Position numbers and translations under genes: made by a program. A stretch of 11,419 nucleotides of DNA, taken from the NCBI GenBank assembly GCA_003641465.1, contig QNAJ01000029.1, forward strand, positions 1 to 11,419, read 5' to 3'. The number at the start of each line of letters is the position of its first letter. The first letter of the stretch is position 1. Of the stretch, positions 1-6,262 are shown in pieces. The stretch comes from Verrucomicrobiota bacterium (lineage in GTDB: Bacteria > Verrucomicrobiota > Kiritimatiellia > B70-G9). Under the pieces are notes generated by a model. It did no database searches, had not been told where the DNA came from, and saw only the letters and a program-made list of their open reading frames with translations.

Positions 1-1245
1 CCGTCGCCGCTTGATGTGCCCGCGATAGTCGGCCGACGCCCGAAGACTTCTCAGGAGGAAGAACGCCACCCGGGAGACTATGAGCCGATGACCGCTTTGG
101 TTTTCAAGATCGCCGTGGACCCGTATGTGGGCAAGCTGGTGTATGTCCGCGTATATTCCGGGGTGATTAAGAGCGGCAGTCACGTTTACAACTCGCGTAC
201 GCGAAAGAGGGAGAGGGTGGGGAAAATAGTGAGACTGCATGCCAACCAACGGGAAGACATACCAGCTCTGTACAGTGGGGAAATAGGCGGTCTATTGGGA
301 ATCAAGGGGGTGACCACGGGTGACACCCTTTGTGCTGAGCACCGCCCGGTAATCCTGGAGACAATCCATTTCCCGGAGCCGGTCGTTTCGATGGCGGTTG
401 AGCCAGCGTCCTCAGCTGAGCGGGAGTCACTGCAGAAGGCTCTGGAAGCCATTGCGGAAGAGGATCCTACGTTCCGGGTAGCGGTGGATCCGGAGACGGG
501 CCAGCTCATTGCTCGTGGTATGGGTGAACTTCATCTGGAGGTGGTCAAGGAGCGGATCCAGCGGGAATTCAAGGTGAGGGTGCGGTCGGGCCGACCCGTG
601 GTGGCGTACCGGGAGACAGTTGAAAAGGAGGCGGTGGGCGAGTATACTTTTGAGCGTGTAATTGGCGGCAAGGGACATTTTGCCGCCGTATCCGCCAGGG
701 TATCACCCCGCCCGAGGGGCGCAGGGAACGCGGTGGAGCTGACTGCGCCGGCTGAGGAAATACCGGCGGAGTTCCGTCCTGAAGTTCGTTCCGGCGTGGA
801 GGATGTTCTGACTACCGGGGTTCTGGGCAACTACCCGGTTGTTGATGTGCGGGTGGAGGTGTTTGCAGGGAAGGCACATCCGGCAGACTCATCGGACGTG
901 GCTTTCCGTAATGCGGCGGCAATGGCGGTGCGTGAGGCCCTGGCGGCGGCGGGGCCCGTGTTGCTGGAGCCGATTATGGATCTTGAAATAATTGTGCCCG
1001 ATGAGTTTATTGGCGAAGTCTTGAGCGACATCGTAGGGCGGCGGGGCAAGGTGGTGAGTGTGGACAGCAAGGCGGACAGCAAGATAGTGAGGGCCGAGGT
1101 TCCTCTGGCCGAGATGTTCGGTTATGCTACCAGCTTACGGTCCTTGACGCGGGGACGCGCCAGCTACACGATGGAGCCTCTCCGCTTTGAGGTGGTCCCC
1201 GGATCGCTGGCAGAGAAGATTTTGGGCCAGGTGAGGAGCGTATGA
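1..1245 (+). CDS. fusA: Elongation factor G, C-terminal part (5' end outside window)
   Basis: EF-G is the GTPase that moves tRNAs and mRNA through the ribosome and, with RRF, splits ribosomes after termination. The reading frame is open from base 1; the first visible residues (PSPLDVPAIVG) match the end of the G domain, so the GTP-binding motifs and true start lie upstream and the GTG at 16 is internal. About 414 residues remain of a family length near 690-700. Visible parts are domain II (about residues 28-115, with VYSGVIKSG and TTGDTL), domain III (about 120-198, GMGELHLEVV), domain IV (about 198-318, with the tip-region His in AHPADSSDVAF) and domain V (LLEPIM, MFGYATSLRSLTRGRASYTME). The domain IV entry is divergent: VIGGKGHFA replaces the usual QSGGRGQYG-type motif, so it may belong to a non-standard EF-G subgroup. 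The stop overlaps rpsJ as ATGA. An EF-G identity is very secure; the subgroup is not. Confidence 0.96.
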   Translation, partial: PSPLDVPAIVGRRPKTSQEEERHPGDYEPMTALVFKIAVDPYVGKLVYVRVYSGVIKSGSHVYNSRTRKRERVGKIVRLHANQREDIPALYSGEIGGLLGIKGVTTGDTLCAEHRPVILETIHFPEPVVSMAVEPASSAERESLQKALEAIAEEDPTFRVAVDPETGQLIARGMGELHLEVVKERIQREFKVRVRSGRPVVAYRETVEKEAVGEYTFERVIGGKGHFAAVSARVSPRPRGAGNAVELTAPAEEIPAEFRPEVRSGVEDVLTTGVLGNYPVVDVRVEVFAGKAHPADSSDVAFRNAAAMAVREALAAAGPVLLEPIMDLEIIVPDEFIGEVLSDIVGRRGKVVSVDSKADSKIVRAEVPLAEMFGYATSLRSLTRGRASYTMEPLRFEVVPGSLAEKILGQVRSV

Positions 1246-1550
1246 ACGGTCAGAGAATAAGAATAAAGCTTAAGGGATACGATCACCGGGTACTGGACAA
1301 GTCGGCACGGGAGATCGTAGAGACCGCCAAGGGAACCGGGGCGCGGGTCTCGGGTCCGATTCCTCTTCCAACTCGCATTGAACGGTACACGGTTAACCGC
1401 AGTGTCCATGTTGATAAGAAGTCTATGGAGCAGTTTGAGATACGTACGCACAAGCGGCTTTTGGATATTATAGACCCGACGGCCAAGACGGTAGATGCAC
1501 TGAAGAAGCTCAATCTTCCGGCAGGAGTGGACATCACCATCAAGATATAG
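1242..1550 (+). CDS. rpsJ: 30S ribosomal protein S10
   Basis: S10 (102 residues, usual length 102-105) sits in the head of the small subunit; in many bacteria it also pairs with NusB in transcription antitermination. The sequence runs from RIRIKLKGYDHRVLD through the conserved GPIPLPT motif (about residues 38-44) and the RTHKRLLDI segment to the C-terminal LPAGVDITIKI. The ATG overlaps the fusA stop as ATGA and is preceded by AGGAG ending 4 bases upstream of it, so translation is probably coupled to fusA. In Escherichia coli a long leader carrying the L4-responsive attenuator precedes this gene; here there is no room for such a leader, and tuf, often present at this spot, is absent. Confidence 0.98.
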   Translation: MNGQRIRIKLKGYDHRVLDKSAREIVETAKGTGARVSGPIPLPTRIERYTVNRSVHVDKKSMEQFEIRTHKRLLDIIDPTAKTVDALKKLNLPAGVDITIKI

Positions 1551-1563
1551 CTAACACGGCGCC

Positions 1564-2205
1564 ATGAAGGCTCTGATAGGCAGAAAAGTCGGTATGACGC
1601 AGATATTTGACGACCACGGGGAGCAGGTGCCCGTGACAGTACTCAAAGCGGGACCGTGCACCGTGGTGCAGCGGAAAAGGCGTGAAAGGGACGGCTATGA
1701 TGCGGTCCAGTTGGGGTTCGAGGAATGTCCCCTGGAGAAGTTAAACCGGCCCATGAGAGGCCACTTCGGGCGTGCGCTGAAGTCCGGTTTTCGTGTTCTG
1801 AGGGAGGTCCGGCTGGATGAAGGAGAGGATATAGCTGAGGGCGAGACGCTGACGGTGGAACTTTTCAATGACGTGGCCTTCGTGGATGTCACCGGGATGA
1901 GCAAGGGCCGCGGTTTTCAGGGAGTTGTCAAGAGGTACCGAATGGGTGGTGGTCGGGCATCGCATGGCTCGATGACTCACAGGCGAGTGGGTGCAATTGG
2001 GCAGTGTGCAATGCCCTCAAGAGTGTTCAAGAATAAGAAGATGCCGGGACGGATGGGACACCGGCGGGTTACCGTTCAGAATCTGAGGGTTGTCGGGGTC
2101 CGGAAGGAAGATAACGCCCTTCTCGTGGAGGGAGCGGTTCCGGGGCCTAGCGGCGGTCTGGTGATAATTCGCGAAGCGGTGAAGAAGCGGGTGCGGAAGA
2201 AGTAG
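1564..2205 (+). CDS. rplC: 50S ribosomal protein L3
   Basis: L3 (213 residues) is an early-assembly 23S rRNA binding protein whose extension reaches towards the peptidyl transferase centre. The N-terminus is typical (LIGRKVGMTQIF) and the central loop is well conserved (TGMSKGRGFQGVVKR at about 110-124, HGSMTHRR, FKNKKMPGRMG at 155-165). Gln147 in AIGQCAMPSR corresponds to the glutamine methylated by PrmB in E. coli, so the modification site is kept. The gap to rpsJ is 13 bases. The start is fixed by family alignment, although no Shine-Dalgarno sequence is visible in the 20 bases before the ATG. Translation may depend on ribosomes arriving from rpsJ or on an unstructured start region (inference). 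Confidence 0.98.
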   Translation: MKALIGRKVGMTQIFDDHGEQVPVTVLKAGPCTVVQRKRRERDGYDAVQLGFEECPLEKLNRPMRGHFGRALKSGFRVLREVRLDEGEDIAEGETLTVELFNDVAFVDVTGMSKGRGFQGVVKRYRMGGGRASHGSMTHRRVGAIGQCAMPSRVFKNKKMPGRMGHRRVTVQNLRVVGVRKEDNALLVEGAVPGPSGGLVIIREAVKKRVRKK

Positions 2206-2207
2206 CG

Positions 2208-2834
2208 ATGTATTCGATACCGATCCACAGTATTTCGGGCGCGAAGTCCGGTGAGTACCGGCTGGATGATGCGCTGGTGGTCCTGGACAAGGGGGGGCAG
2301 GCTGTGCATGAAGCCATTGTGGCCTATCTGGCCAACCAGCGCCGCGGAACAGCTTCTACCCTGACTAAGGGTGAAGTGGCTGGCAGCAACCGGAAGCCAT
2401 GGCGCCAGAAGGGGACAGGCAGAGCCCGGGCCGGCTATCGCCAGTCGCCGCTATGGCGGGGGGGCGGTGTGGCCTTCGGCCCGAAGCCGCGGAGTTACCG
2501 GCGGGAGTTGCCCAGGAAGGTCAAGCGCCTGGCTTTGCGTCGCGCTTTCAGTGAAAGGGTGGCTGCCGGGGAGGTGATGATCCTGGAGGATCTCCATCTG
2601 GAGCAACCCAAGACGCGACTCTTCAGTGAGATCATGAAAAAGCTTTCACTTACCCGCGGGGCGCTGTTTGTGGTTGACAAACTGGACCGGAATCTATTTC
2701 TTGCCTCGCGAAACATTCCGGGTGTGGAGGTGGTAGCGGCGAGCGATGTCAACGCATACCAGATGTTGCGTTATCGCCGGGTGGTGGTGACCAGCCGGGG
2801 CATGCAGGCGCTTGAGGAGCGGTTGGCGGGATGA
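2208..2834 (+). CDS. rplD: 50S ribosomal protein L4
   Basis: L4 (208 residues) binds domain I of 23S rRNA and its long loop lines the wall of the peptide exit tunnel. That loop is clear here at about residues 55-97, with KPWRQKGTGRARAG at 63-76 and GGGVAFGPKPRSY following. Residues in this loop are where macrolide-resistance changes occur in other bacteria; nothing seen here departs clearly from the conserved pattern. In E. coli L4 also represses its own operon through the S10 leader, but no such leader is present in this window. The start lies 2 bases after the rplC stop, with GGAAG just upstream; the stop overlaps the rplW start as ATGA. Confidence 0.97.
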   Translation: MYSIPIHSISGAKSGEYRLDDALVVLDKGGQAVHEAIVAYLANQRRGTASTLTKGEVAGSNRKPWRQKGTGRARAGYRQSPLWRGGGVAFGPKPRSYRRELPRKVKRLALRRAFSERVAAGEVMILEDLHLEQPKTRLFSEIMKKLSLTRGALFVVDKLDRNLFLASRNIPGVEVVAASDVNAYQMLRYRRVVVTSRGMQALEERLAG

Positions 2835-3115
2835 AGGATCCCTACAAAGTCGTTCAGAACATTGTGCTGACGGAAAAGGTGGTCCGGATGAGCGAGACCG
2901 AAAACAAGTATGTTTTCAAGGTCCACCCGGAGGCTAACAAGCACGAGATAGAGCGTGCTGTCGAGGAGATTTTTGGGGTGAAAGTGTTGGCTGTGAACAC
3001 GATGCGCCGCCGGGGAAAACCGAAAAGGGAACGACTTTTCAGCTATGGAAGGACTTCATCCTGGAAGAGAGCGATTGTGACCCTCAAGCCCGGAGATCAG
3101 ATTGAGGTAACGTGA
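2831..3115 (+). CDS. rplW: 50S ribosomal protein L23
   Basis: L23 (94 residues) lies at the exit of the nascent-chain tunnel and is the docking point for trigger factor and the signal recognition particle. The conserved parts are visible: VLTEKVVRMSETENKYVF at the N-terminus, FGVKVLAVNTM in the middle, and the basic segment with SSWKRAIVTLKPG near the C-terminus. Glu15 in LTEK aligns with the E. coli glutamate (Glu18) that contacts trigger factor. The ATG overlaps the rplD stop as ATGA, and GAGGAG lies about 11 bases upstream within rplD, so coupling to rplD is likely. Confidence 0.97.
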   Translation: MKDPYKVVQNIVLTEKVVRMSETENKYVFKVHPEANKHEIERAVEEIFGVKVLAVNTMRRRGKPKRERLFSYGRTSSWKRAIVTLKPGDQIEVT

Positions 3116-3122
3116 GGACGTT

Positions 3123-3950
3123 ATGGGGTTGAAAAAATACAGGCCGGTTACGCCGTCGCTGCGGTTCACGGTGCTGCTGGATTCCCGTGAGCTGAGCAGG
3201 AAGGACCCGGAGAAGCGGTTGCTCAGGGCGAAGAAATCCAGCGGCGGCCGTAACTTTCAGGGACGGATAACGGTGCGCCATCGGGGTGGTGGTCGCAAGC
3301 GTTTCTATCGAGTGATTGATTTCCGCCGCGACAAGCGTGGCGTCGCCGCCAGGGTGGCGGCGATTGAATATGACCCCAACCGGTCGGCGAACATTGCCTT
3401 GCTGCATTACGGGGACGGAGAGAAGCGCTACATTCTGGCCCCGGAAGGGCTCAAAGTGGGTGATTCGGTGATGGCGGGTGAGGATGCCGAACCGCGGGTG
3501 GGTAACGCTCTTCCGCTTTCGCGTATTCCTCTGGGGATGACGGTGCACAACATCGAACTTCAGCCAGGGAAGGGTGGCCAGATCGTGCGCAGTGCAGGGT
3601 TGGGGGCGATAGTGATGGCACGAGAGGGCAAGTACGCCACTTTGAAATTACCGTCCGGTGAACTAAGGAAAGTGCATGTCGACTGCTATGCCACTATCGG
3701 CCAAGTGGGAAATGCAGACCATATGAATGTGTCACTGGGCAAGGCCGGCCGGGCACGGTGGCTGGGGATACGGCCGACGGTGCGAGGCGTGGCGATGAAT
3801 CCGGTGGACCATCCCATGGGGGGCGGCGAGGGACGCACCAGCGGCGGAGGGCATCCGGTTTCTCCCTGGGGCAAGCTTGCTAAAGGCGGCAAGACGCGCC
3901 GGAGGCGGAAGCCGTCGGACAAGTTTATCGTACAGAGGAGGAAATCCTGA
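3123..3950 (+). CDS. rplB: 50S ribosomal protein L2
   Basis: L2 (275 residues; usual 273-277) is one of the most conserved large-subunit proteins, needed for subunit association and for the peptidyl transferase region. Visible signatures are GRNFQGRITVRHRGGGRKR (about 42-60), RSAGLGAIVMAREG (156-169) and the C-terminal stretch MNPVDHPMGGGEGR followed by GGGHPVSPWGK. His230 in VDHPMGG corresponds to E. coli His229, the residue linked to peptidyl transferase activity, so it is retained. The C-terminal tail is very basic (KTRRRRKPSDKF). The start ATG follows rplW by 7 bases with GAGGA in front. The stop shares one base with rpsS (TGATG). Confidence 0.99.
   Translation: MGLKKYRPVTPSLRFTVLLDSRELSRKDPEKRLLRAKKSSGGRNFQGRITVRHRGGGRKRFYRVIDFRRDKRGVAARVAAIEYDPNRSANIALLHYGDGEKRYILAPEGLKVGDSVMAGEDAEPRVGNALPLSRIPLGMTVHNIELQPGKGGQIVRSAGLGAIVMAREGKYATLKLPSGELRKVHVDCYATIGQVGNADHMNVSLGKAGRARWLGIRPTVRGVAMNPVDHPMGGGEGRTSGGGHPVSPWGKLAKGGKTRRRRKPSDKFIVQRRKS
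3934..3941 (+). promoter_or_regulatory. Strong ribosome binding site for rpsS
   Basis: AGAGGAGG lies inside the last codons of rplB, 8 bases before the rpsS ATG. It is one of the closest matches to the anti-Shine-Dalgarno consensus in the window and, with the one-base stop-start overlap, makes the rpsS start certain. Confidence 0.8.
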
Positions 3951-4234
3951 TGGGACGCTCGTTGAAAAAGGGACCCTACGTTGACCCGAAGCTCCTCAAG
4001 AAGGTTATGAAACTTAAGGAGACCGGGGAGCGGAGGGTGATCCGGACTTGGTCGCGCCGGTCCATGATTGTCCCGGAATTTGTGGGACACACCTTTGCGG
4101 TGCATAATGGGCGCACTTTCGTCAATGTGTTCGTCACGGAAAATATGGTGGGACATCGCTTGGGAGAATTTGCTCCTACGCGGGTGTTCCGCCGACATGG
4201 TGCGGTCACGGATAAATCGGTGGCGCTGAAGTGA
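3950..4234 (+). CDS. rpsS: 30S ribosomal protein S19
   Basis: S19 (94 residues) is in the head of the small subunit, paired with S13 and close to the A-site tRNA and the bridge to the large subunit. It is nearly a textbook sequence: MGRSLKKGPYVD at the N-terminus, IRTWSRRSMIVPEFVGHTF at about residues 31-49, VHNGR, and ENMVGHRLGEFAPTRVFRRH near the C-terminus. The ATG overlaps the rplB stop by one base and has a strong ribosome binding site. Ten bases separate it from rplV. Confidence 0.98.
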   Translation: MGRSLKKGPYVDPKLLKKVMKLKETGERRVIRTWSRRSMIVPEFVGHTFAVHNGRTFVNVFVTENMVGHRLGEFAPTRVFRRHGAVTDKSVALK

Positions 4235-4244
4235 TCTACCGGCA

Positions 4245-4625
4245 ATGGAAGTGGAAGCTACAACGAGATATGTTCGTTTGTCCCCCCGGAAGGGTCGGGA
4301 TCTTGTCCGGGCCATCAAGGGGCTACCGCTGAGGGAGGCTCTGGCGATTACCAGGCTGACCCAGCGGAAGGCCGCCTTTCATCTGTGGAAGACGCTGCGC
4401 TCTGCGCAGGCGAACGCGGAGAACAATCAGGATCTGGATGCGGGAAAGCTCTTTGTGAAGGAGGCCGTGATTCAGGACGGTCCCCGACTCAGGCGCTGGT
4501 GGCCCCGGGCACGCGGTATGGCGTCGCCGATACGCCGTCGGTTATGCCACATCAGGGTGGTACTTACGGATGAGCCGCAGGCGCGTGGGGCGACACGCAG
4601 GCGCAGGACGAGCGTTAAGGGCTGA
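4245..4625 (+). CDS. rplV: 50S ribosomal protein L22
   Basis: L22 (126 residues) touches all 23S rRNA domains and sends a long beta hairpin into the exit tunnel, next to L4. The family pattern is clear: YVRLSPRKGRDLV, SAQANAENN (about 53-61), LFVKEAVIQDGP, then the hairpin LRRWWPRARGMASPIRRR (82-99) and HIRVVLTD. The hairpin has two adjacent tryptophans (85-86) where other bacteria usually carry residues such as RF, RI or RH, and a Met in place of the common Arg in ARGRA. The C-terminal 16 residues form a basic tail. The start lacks a purine-rich Shine-Dalgarno core, but GTGATC at 4231-4236 could pair with the 3' end of 16S rRNA. Confidence 0.96.
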   Translation: MEVEATTRYVRLSPRKGRDLVRAIKGLPLREALAITRLTQRKAAFHLWKTLRSAQANAENNQDLDAGKLFVKEAVIQDGPRLRRWWPRARGMASPIRRRLCHIRVVLTDEPQARGATRRRRTSVKG

Positions 4626-4632
4626 CGGAAAT

Positions 4633-4638
4633 GGGAGG
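4633..4638 (+). promoter_or_regulatory. Ribosome binding site that fixes the rpsC TTG start
   Basis: GGGAGG lies 8 bases before TTG 4647, in the 21-base gap after rplV. Together with the family N-terminus GQKVNPIG, which begins right after that TTG, it shows that rpsC uses a TTG start codon. Confidence 0.8.
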
Positions 4639-4646
4639 CTGAAAAG

Positions 4647-5303
4647 TTGGGGCAGAAAGTCAATCCAATCGGGATGAGAGTGACGCTGACGAAGGACTGG
4701 CGATCGCGCTGGTTCGCCGAGAAGCGGGATTATGCCGCTCTGGTTCTGGAAGATGAAAAGATACGGAACCTGGTGAAGCGGCGCCTGCGCGATGCGGCCG
4801 TTCCAGAGGTCTGGATCGAAAGATATGCCAATCGCGTAAGGATTACTATTCATACAGCCCGTCCGGGGCTGGTGATCGGGAGGAAAGGACAGGATCTTGA
4901 ACGTCTACGAGAGGACCTGGTGGAGGCTACCGGCAAGGAGATCTATCTCGATGTCAAGGAGATACGGGACCCGGACCGGAATGCGCAACTGGTAGCCGAA
5001 GCAATTGCATTGCAGTTGGAGAGGAGAGTGTCGTTCCGCAGGGCAATGAAAAGGGCTGTACAGGTAGCTATGGATATGGGCGTGCTGGGGATCAAAGTAG
5101 AGACGGCAGGCCGGCTGGCGGGTGCCGAGCTGGCTCGGCGGGAGACCTACAAGGCCGGCAAGGTTCCTCTGCAGACCTTTCGGGCAAACATAGACTATGG
5201 GTTCGCCGAGGCCCATACGACAGCCGGTTTGATCGGGGTGAAGGTATGGATATGCCATCCCTCGCAGGGCGGGCTCTTGGGGGATGCGAACAGGGAGGAA
5301 TAG
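4647..5303 (+). CDS. rpsC: 30S ribosomal protein S3
   Basis: S3 (218 residues) lines the mRNA entry tunnel of the small subunit. The N-terminus GQKVNPIGMRV directly follows a TTG codon, which has a good ribosome binding site and no nearby in-frame ATG, so the start is TTG. The KH domain carries its GxxG loop as GRKG at 78-81 (GLVIGRKGQDLERL). Arg131, Arg132 and Lys135 in SFRRAMKRAV match the E. coli residues 131, 132 and 135 tied to the ribosomal mRNA helicase activity. The C-terminal domain has GRLAGAELAR and the PLQTFRANIDYGFAEA segment. The last codons double as the ribosome binding site (GGGAGGA) of rplP, 3 bases downstream. Confidence 0.98.
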   Translation: MGQKVNPIGMRVTLTKDWRSRWFAEKRDYAALVLEDEKIRNLVKRRLRDAAVPEVWIERYANRVRITIHTARPGLVIGRKGQDLERLREDLVEATGKEIYLDVKEIRDPDRNAQLVAEAIALQLERRVSFRRAMKRAVQVAMDMGVLGIKVETAGRLAGAELARRETYKAGKVPLQTFRANIDYGFAEAHTTAGLIGVKVWICHPSQGGLLGDANREE

Positions 5304-5306
5304 GCT

Positions 5307-5738
5307 ATGCCCCTGATGCCTAAGAGAGTCAAATATCGCAAGTTTCAGAAGCGCAGTCTTAAGGGACGGGCGCAGGCGGGCAACCGCATAGCCTTCGGCG
5401 AGTTTGCATTGCAGGCACTTGAACGGGCGTGGATCACGAATATTCAGGTTGAGGCCTGCCGCGTGGCTATGACTCGAGCAATGAGCCGCAAGGGGAAGAT
5501 CTGGATCTGTATATTTCCCGATAAGTCCCGAACGAAGAAGCCTCTTGAAACGCGAATGGGAAAGGGTAAAGGTGCCGTGGATCACTGGGTGGCAGGTGTC
5601 AGACCTGGGAGGATCCTTTTCGAGGTGGACGGAGTGCCGCCGGCAGTGGCAACCGAGGCATTGCGCCTGGCGGCAGCCAAGTTGCCGATAGCTACGCGGA
5701 TTGTACAGCGTCACCATGCCGTCGGGCGGAGCGTATGA
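5307..5738 (+). CDS. rplP: 50S ribosomal protein L16
   Basis: L16 (143 residues) sits near the A-site tRNA elbow and is required late in large-subunit assembly. It begins MPLMPKRVKYRK and has the conserved RKGKIWICIFPDK, TRMGKGKGAVDHWVA and GRILFEVDGV segments. Arg83 in ETRMGKGKG matches the arginine (E. coli Arg81) hydroxylated by a 2-oxoglutarate oxygenase in some proteobacteria; whether it is modified here is unknown. A strong ribosome binding site, GGGAGGA, overlaps the end of rpsC. A second Met at residue 4 could also start, but spacing favours the first. The stop overlaps rpmC as ATGA. Confidence 0.97.
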   Translation: MPLMPKRVKYRKFQKRSLKGRAQAGNRIAFGEFALQALERAWITNIQVEACRVAMTRAMSRKGKIWICIFPDKSRTKKPLETRMGKGKGAVDHWVAGVRPGRILFEVDGVPPAVATEALRLAAAKLPIATRIVQRHHAVGRSV

Positions 5739-5932
5739 AGGCCAAGGAGTTGAGAGAGCTATCGGACGATGAGCTGCGGCAGCGTCATCGCGAACTGCAG
5801 CAGGAGCTGTTTTCGCTGCGCAAGCAGGCGGTAAGTGGGCAGCTGGACAAGCCGAGTCGCATCAGGCAGACCCGGCGAGAGATAGCCCGGCTGTTGACCA
5901 TTCTCAACGAGCGTATGAGGACAAGGAAATGA
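5735..5932 (+). CDS. rpmC: 50S ribosomal protein L29
   Basis: L29 (65 residues, family about 60-70) is a small two-helix protein at the tunnel exit, beside L23, in the binding region of chaperones and signal recognition particle. The pattern MKAKELRELSDDELRQ, ELFSLRKQAVSGQLDKP and RIRQTRREIARLLTIL is standard. The start overlaps the rplP stop and the stop overlaps the rpsQ start, both as ATGA, making a tightly coupled rplP-rpmC-rpsQ trio. Confidence 0.97.
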   Translation: MKAKELRELSDDELRQRHRELQQELFSLRKQAVSGQLDKPSRIRQTRREIARLLTILNERMRTRK

Positions 5933-6225
5933 GCGGCCAGGGTACGAAGCGGAAGACGAAAGTAGGCAGGGTGGTCAGTACTGCGATGCAGAAGACTATT
6001 GTTGTAGTGGTGGAACGGAGGGTGAGACATCCGCTGTACAAGAAGGAAATAAGGCGGCACAAGAAATTCTATGCCCATGATGAGGAGGGACGGGCCAAGG
6101 TGGGCGACCTTGTGCGGATCGTGGAGACCCGACCATTGAGCAGGCTGAAGAGATGGCGATTGCTTGAGGTGCTCAAGTCGGCGGAGGGGGAGGCCCCGAG
6201 AGCCGAGGCGGCCGCTTCAACATAG
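5929..6225 (+). CDS. rpsQ: 30S ribosomal protein S17
   Basis: S17 (98 residues) is a primary 16S rRNA binding protein with an OB fold, needed early in small-subunit assembly. The conserved core covers about residues 11-81: KVGRVVSTAMQKTIVVVVE, HPLYKKEIRRHKKFYAHDE, GDLVRIVETRPLSRLKRWRLLEV. After this there is a tail of about 17 residues rich in Ala and Glu (from SAEGEAPRAEAAAST) that the usual 80-90 residue proteins lack; it is probably disordered. Start is set by the ATGA overlap with rpmC and an AAGGA just upstream. A 37-base gap follows, one of the two largest in the window. Confidence 0.96.
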   Translation: MSGQGTKRKTKVGRVVSTAMQKTIVVVVERRVRHPLYKKEIRRHKKFYAHDEEGRAKVGDLVRIVETRPLSRLKRWRLLEVLKSAEGEAPRAEAAAST

Positions 6226-6226
6226 C

Positions 6227-6240
6227 TTGAGGATTGAGGA
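6227..6240 (+). repeat. Tandem repeat of TTGAGGA (two copies) in the rpsQ-rplN gap
   Basis: TTGAGGA occurs twice in direct succession just after the rpsQ stop. Each copy holds GAGGA, and GAGGG (6248-6252) and GGAG (6257-6260) follow before the rplN ATG at 6263. So the gap has several ribosome-binding-like sequences. The GAGGG at 6248-6252, 10 bases before the ATG, is the likely functional site. In E. coli this position is the boundary between the S10 and spc operons, but I see no convincing -35/-10 promoter pair here. Confidence 0.7.
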
Positions 6241-6262
6241 CTCGTGTGAGGGAACCGGAGCG

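Noticed and set aside
3686..4318. 210-codon open frame on the minus strand opposite rplB, rpsS and rplV
   Set aside because: It spans three certain genes on the other strand and has no family pattern; a shadow frame.
4631..4642. Three-codon minigene ATG GGA GGC TGA upstream of rpsC
   Set aside because: It simply contains the rpsC ribosome binding site; the ATG has no ribosome binding site of its own, so it is probably a coincidence.
4905..5717. 270-codon open frame on the minus strand opposite rpsC and rplP
   Set aside because: It mirrors the codon structure of two certain ribosomal genes and shows no recognisable domain or ribosome binding site context.
6164..6262. Longer N-terminus for rplN, including a TTG at 6227
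   Set aside because: L14 has a strongly conserved N-terminus starting at ATG 6263, and the extension would overlap the tail of rpsQ.
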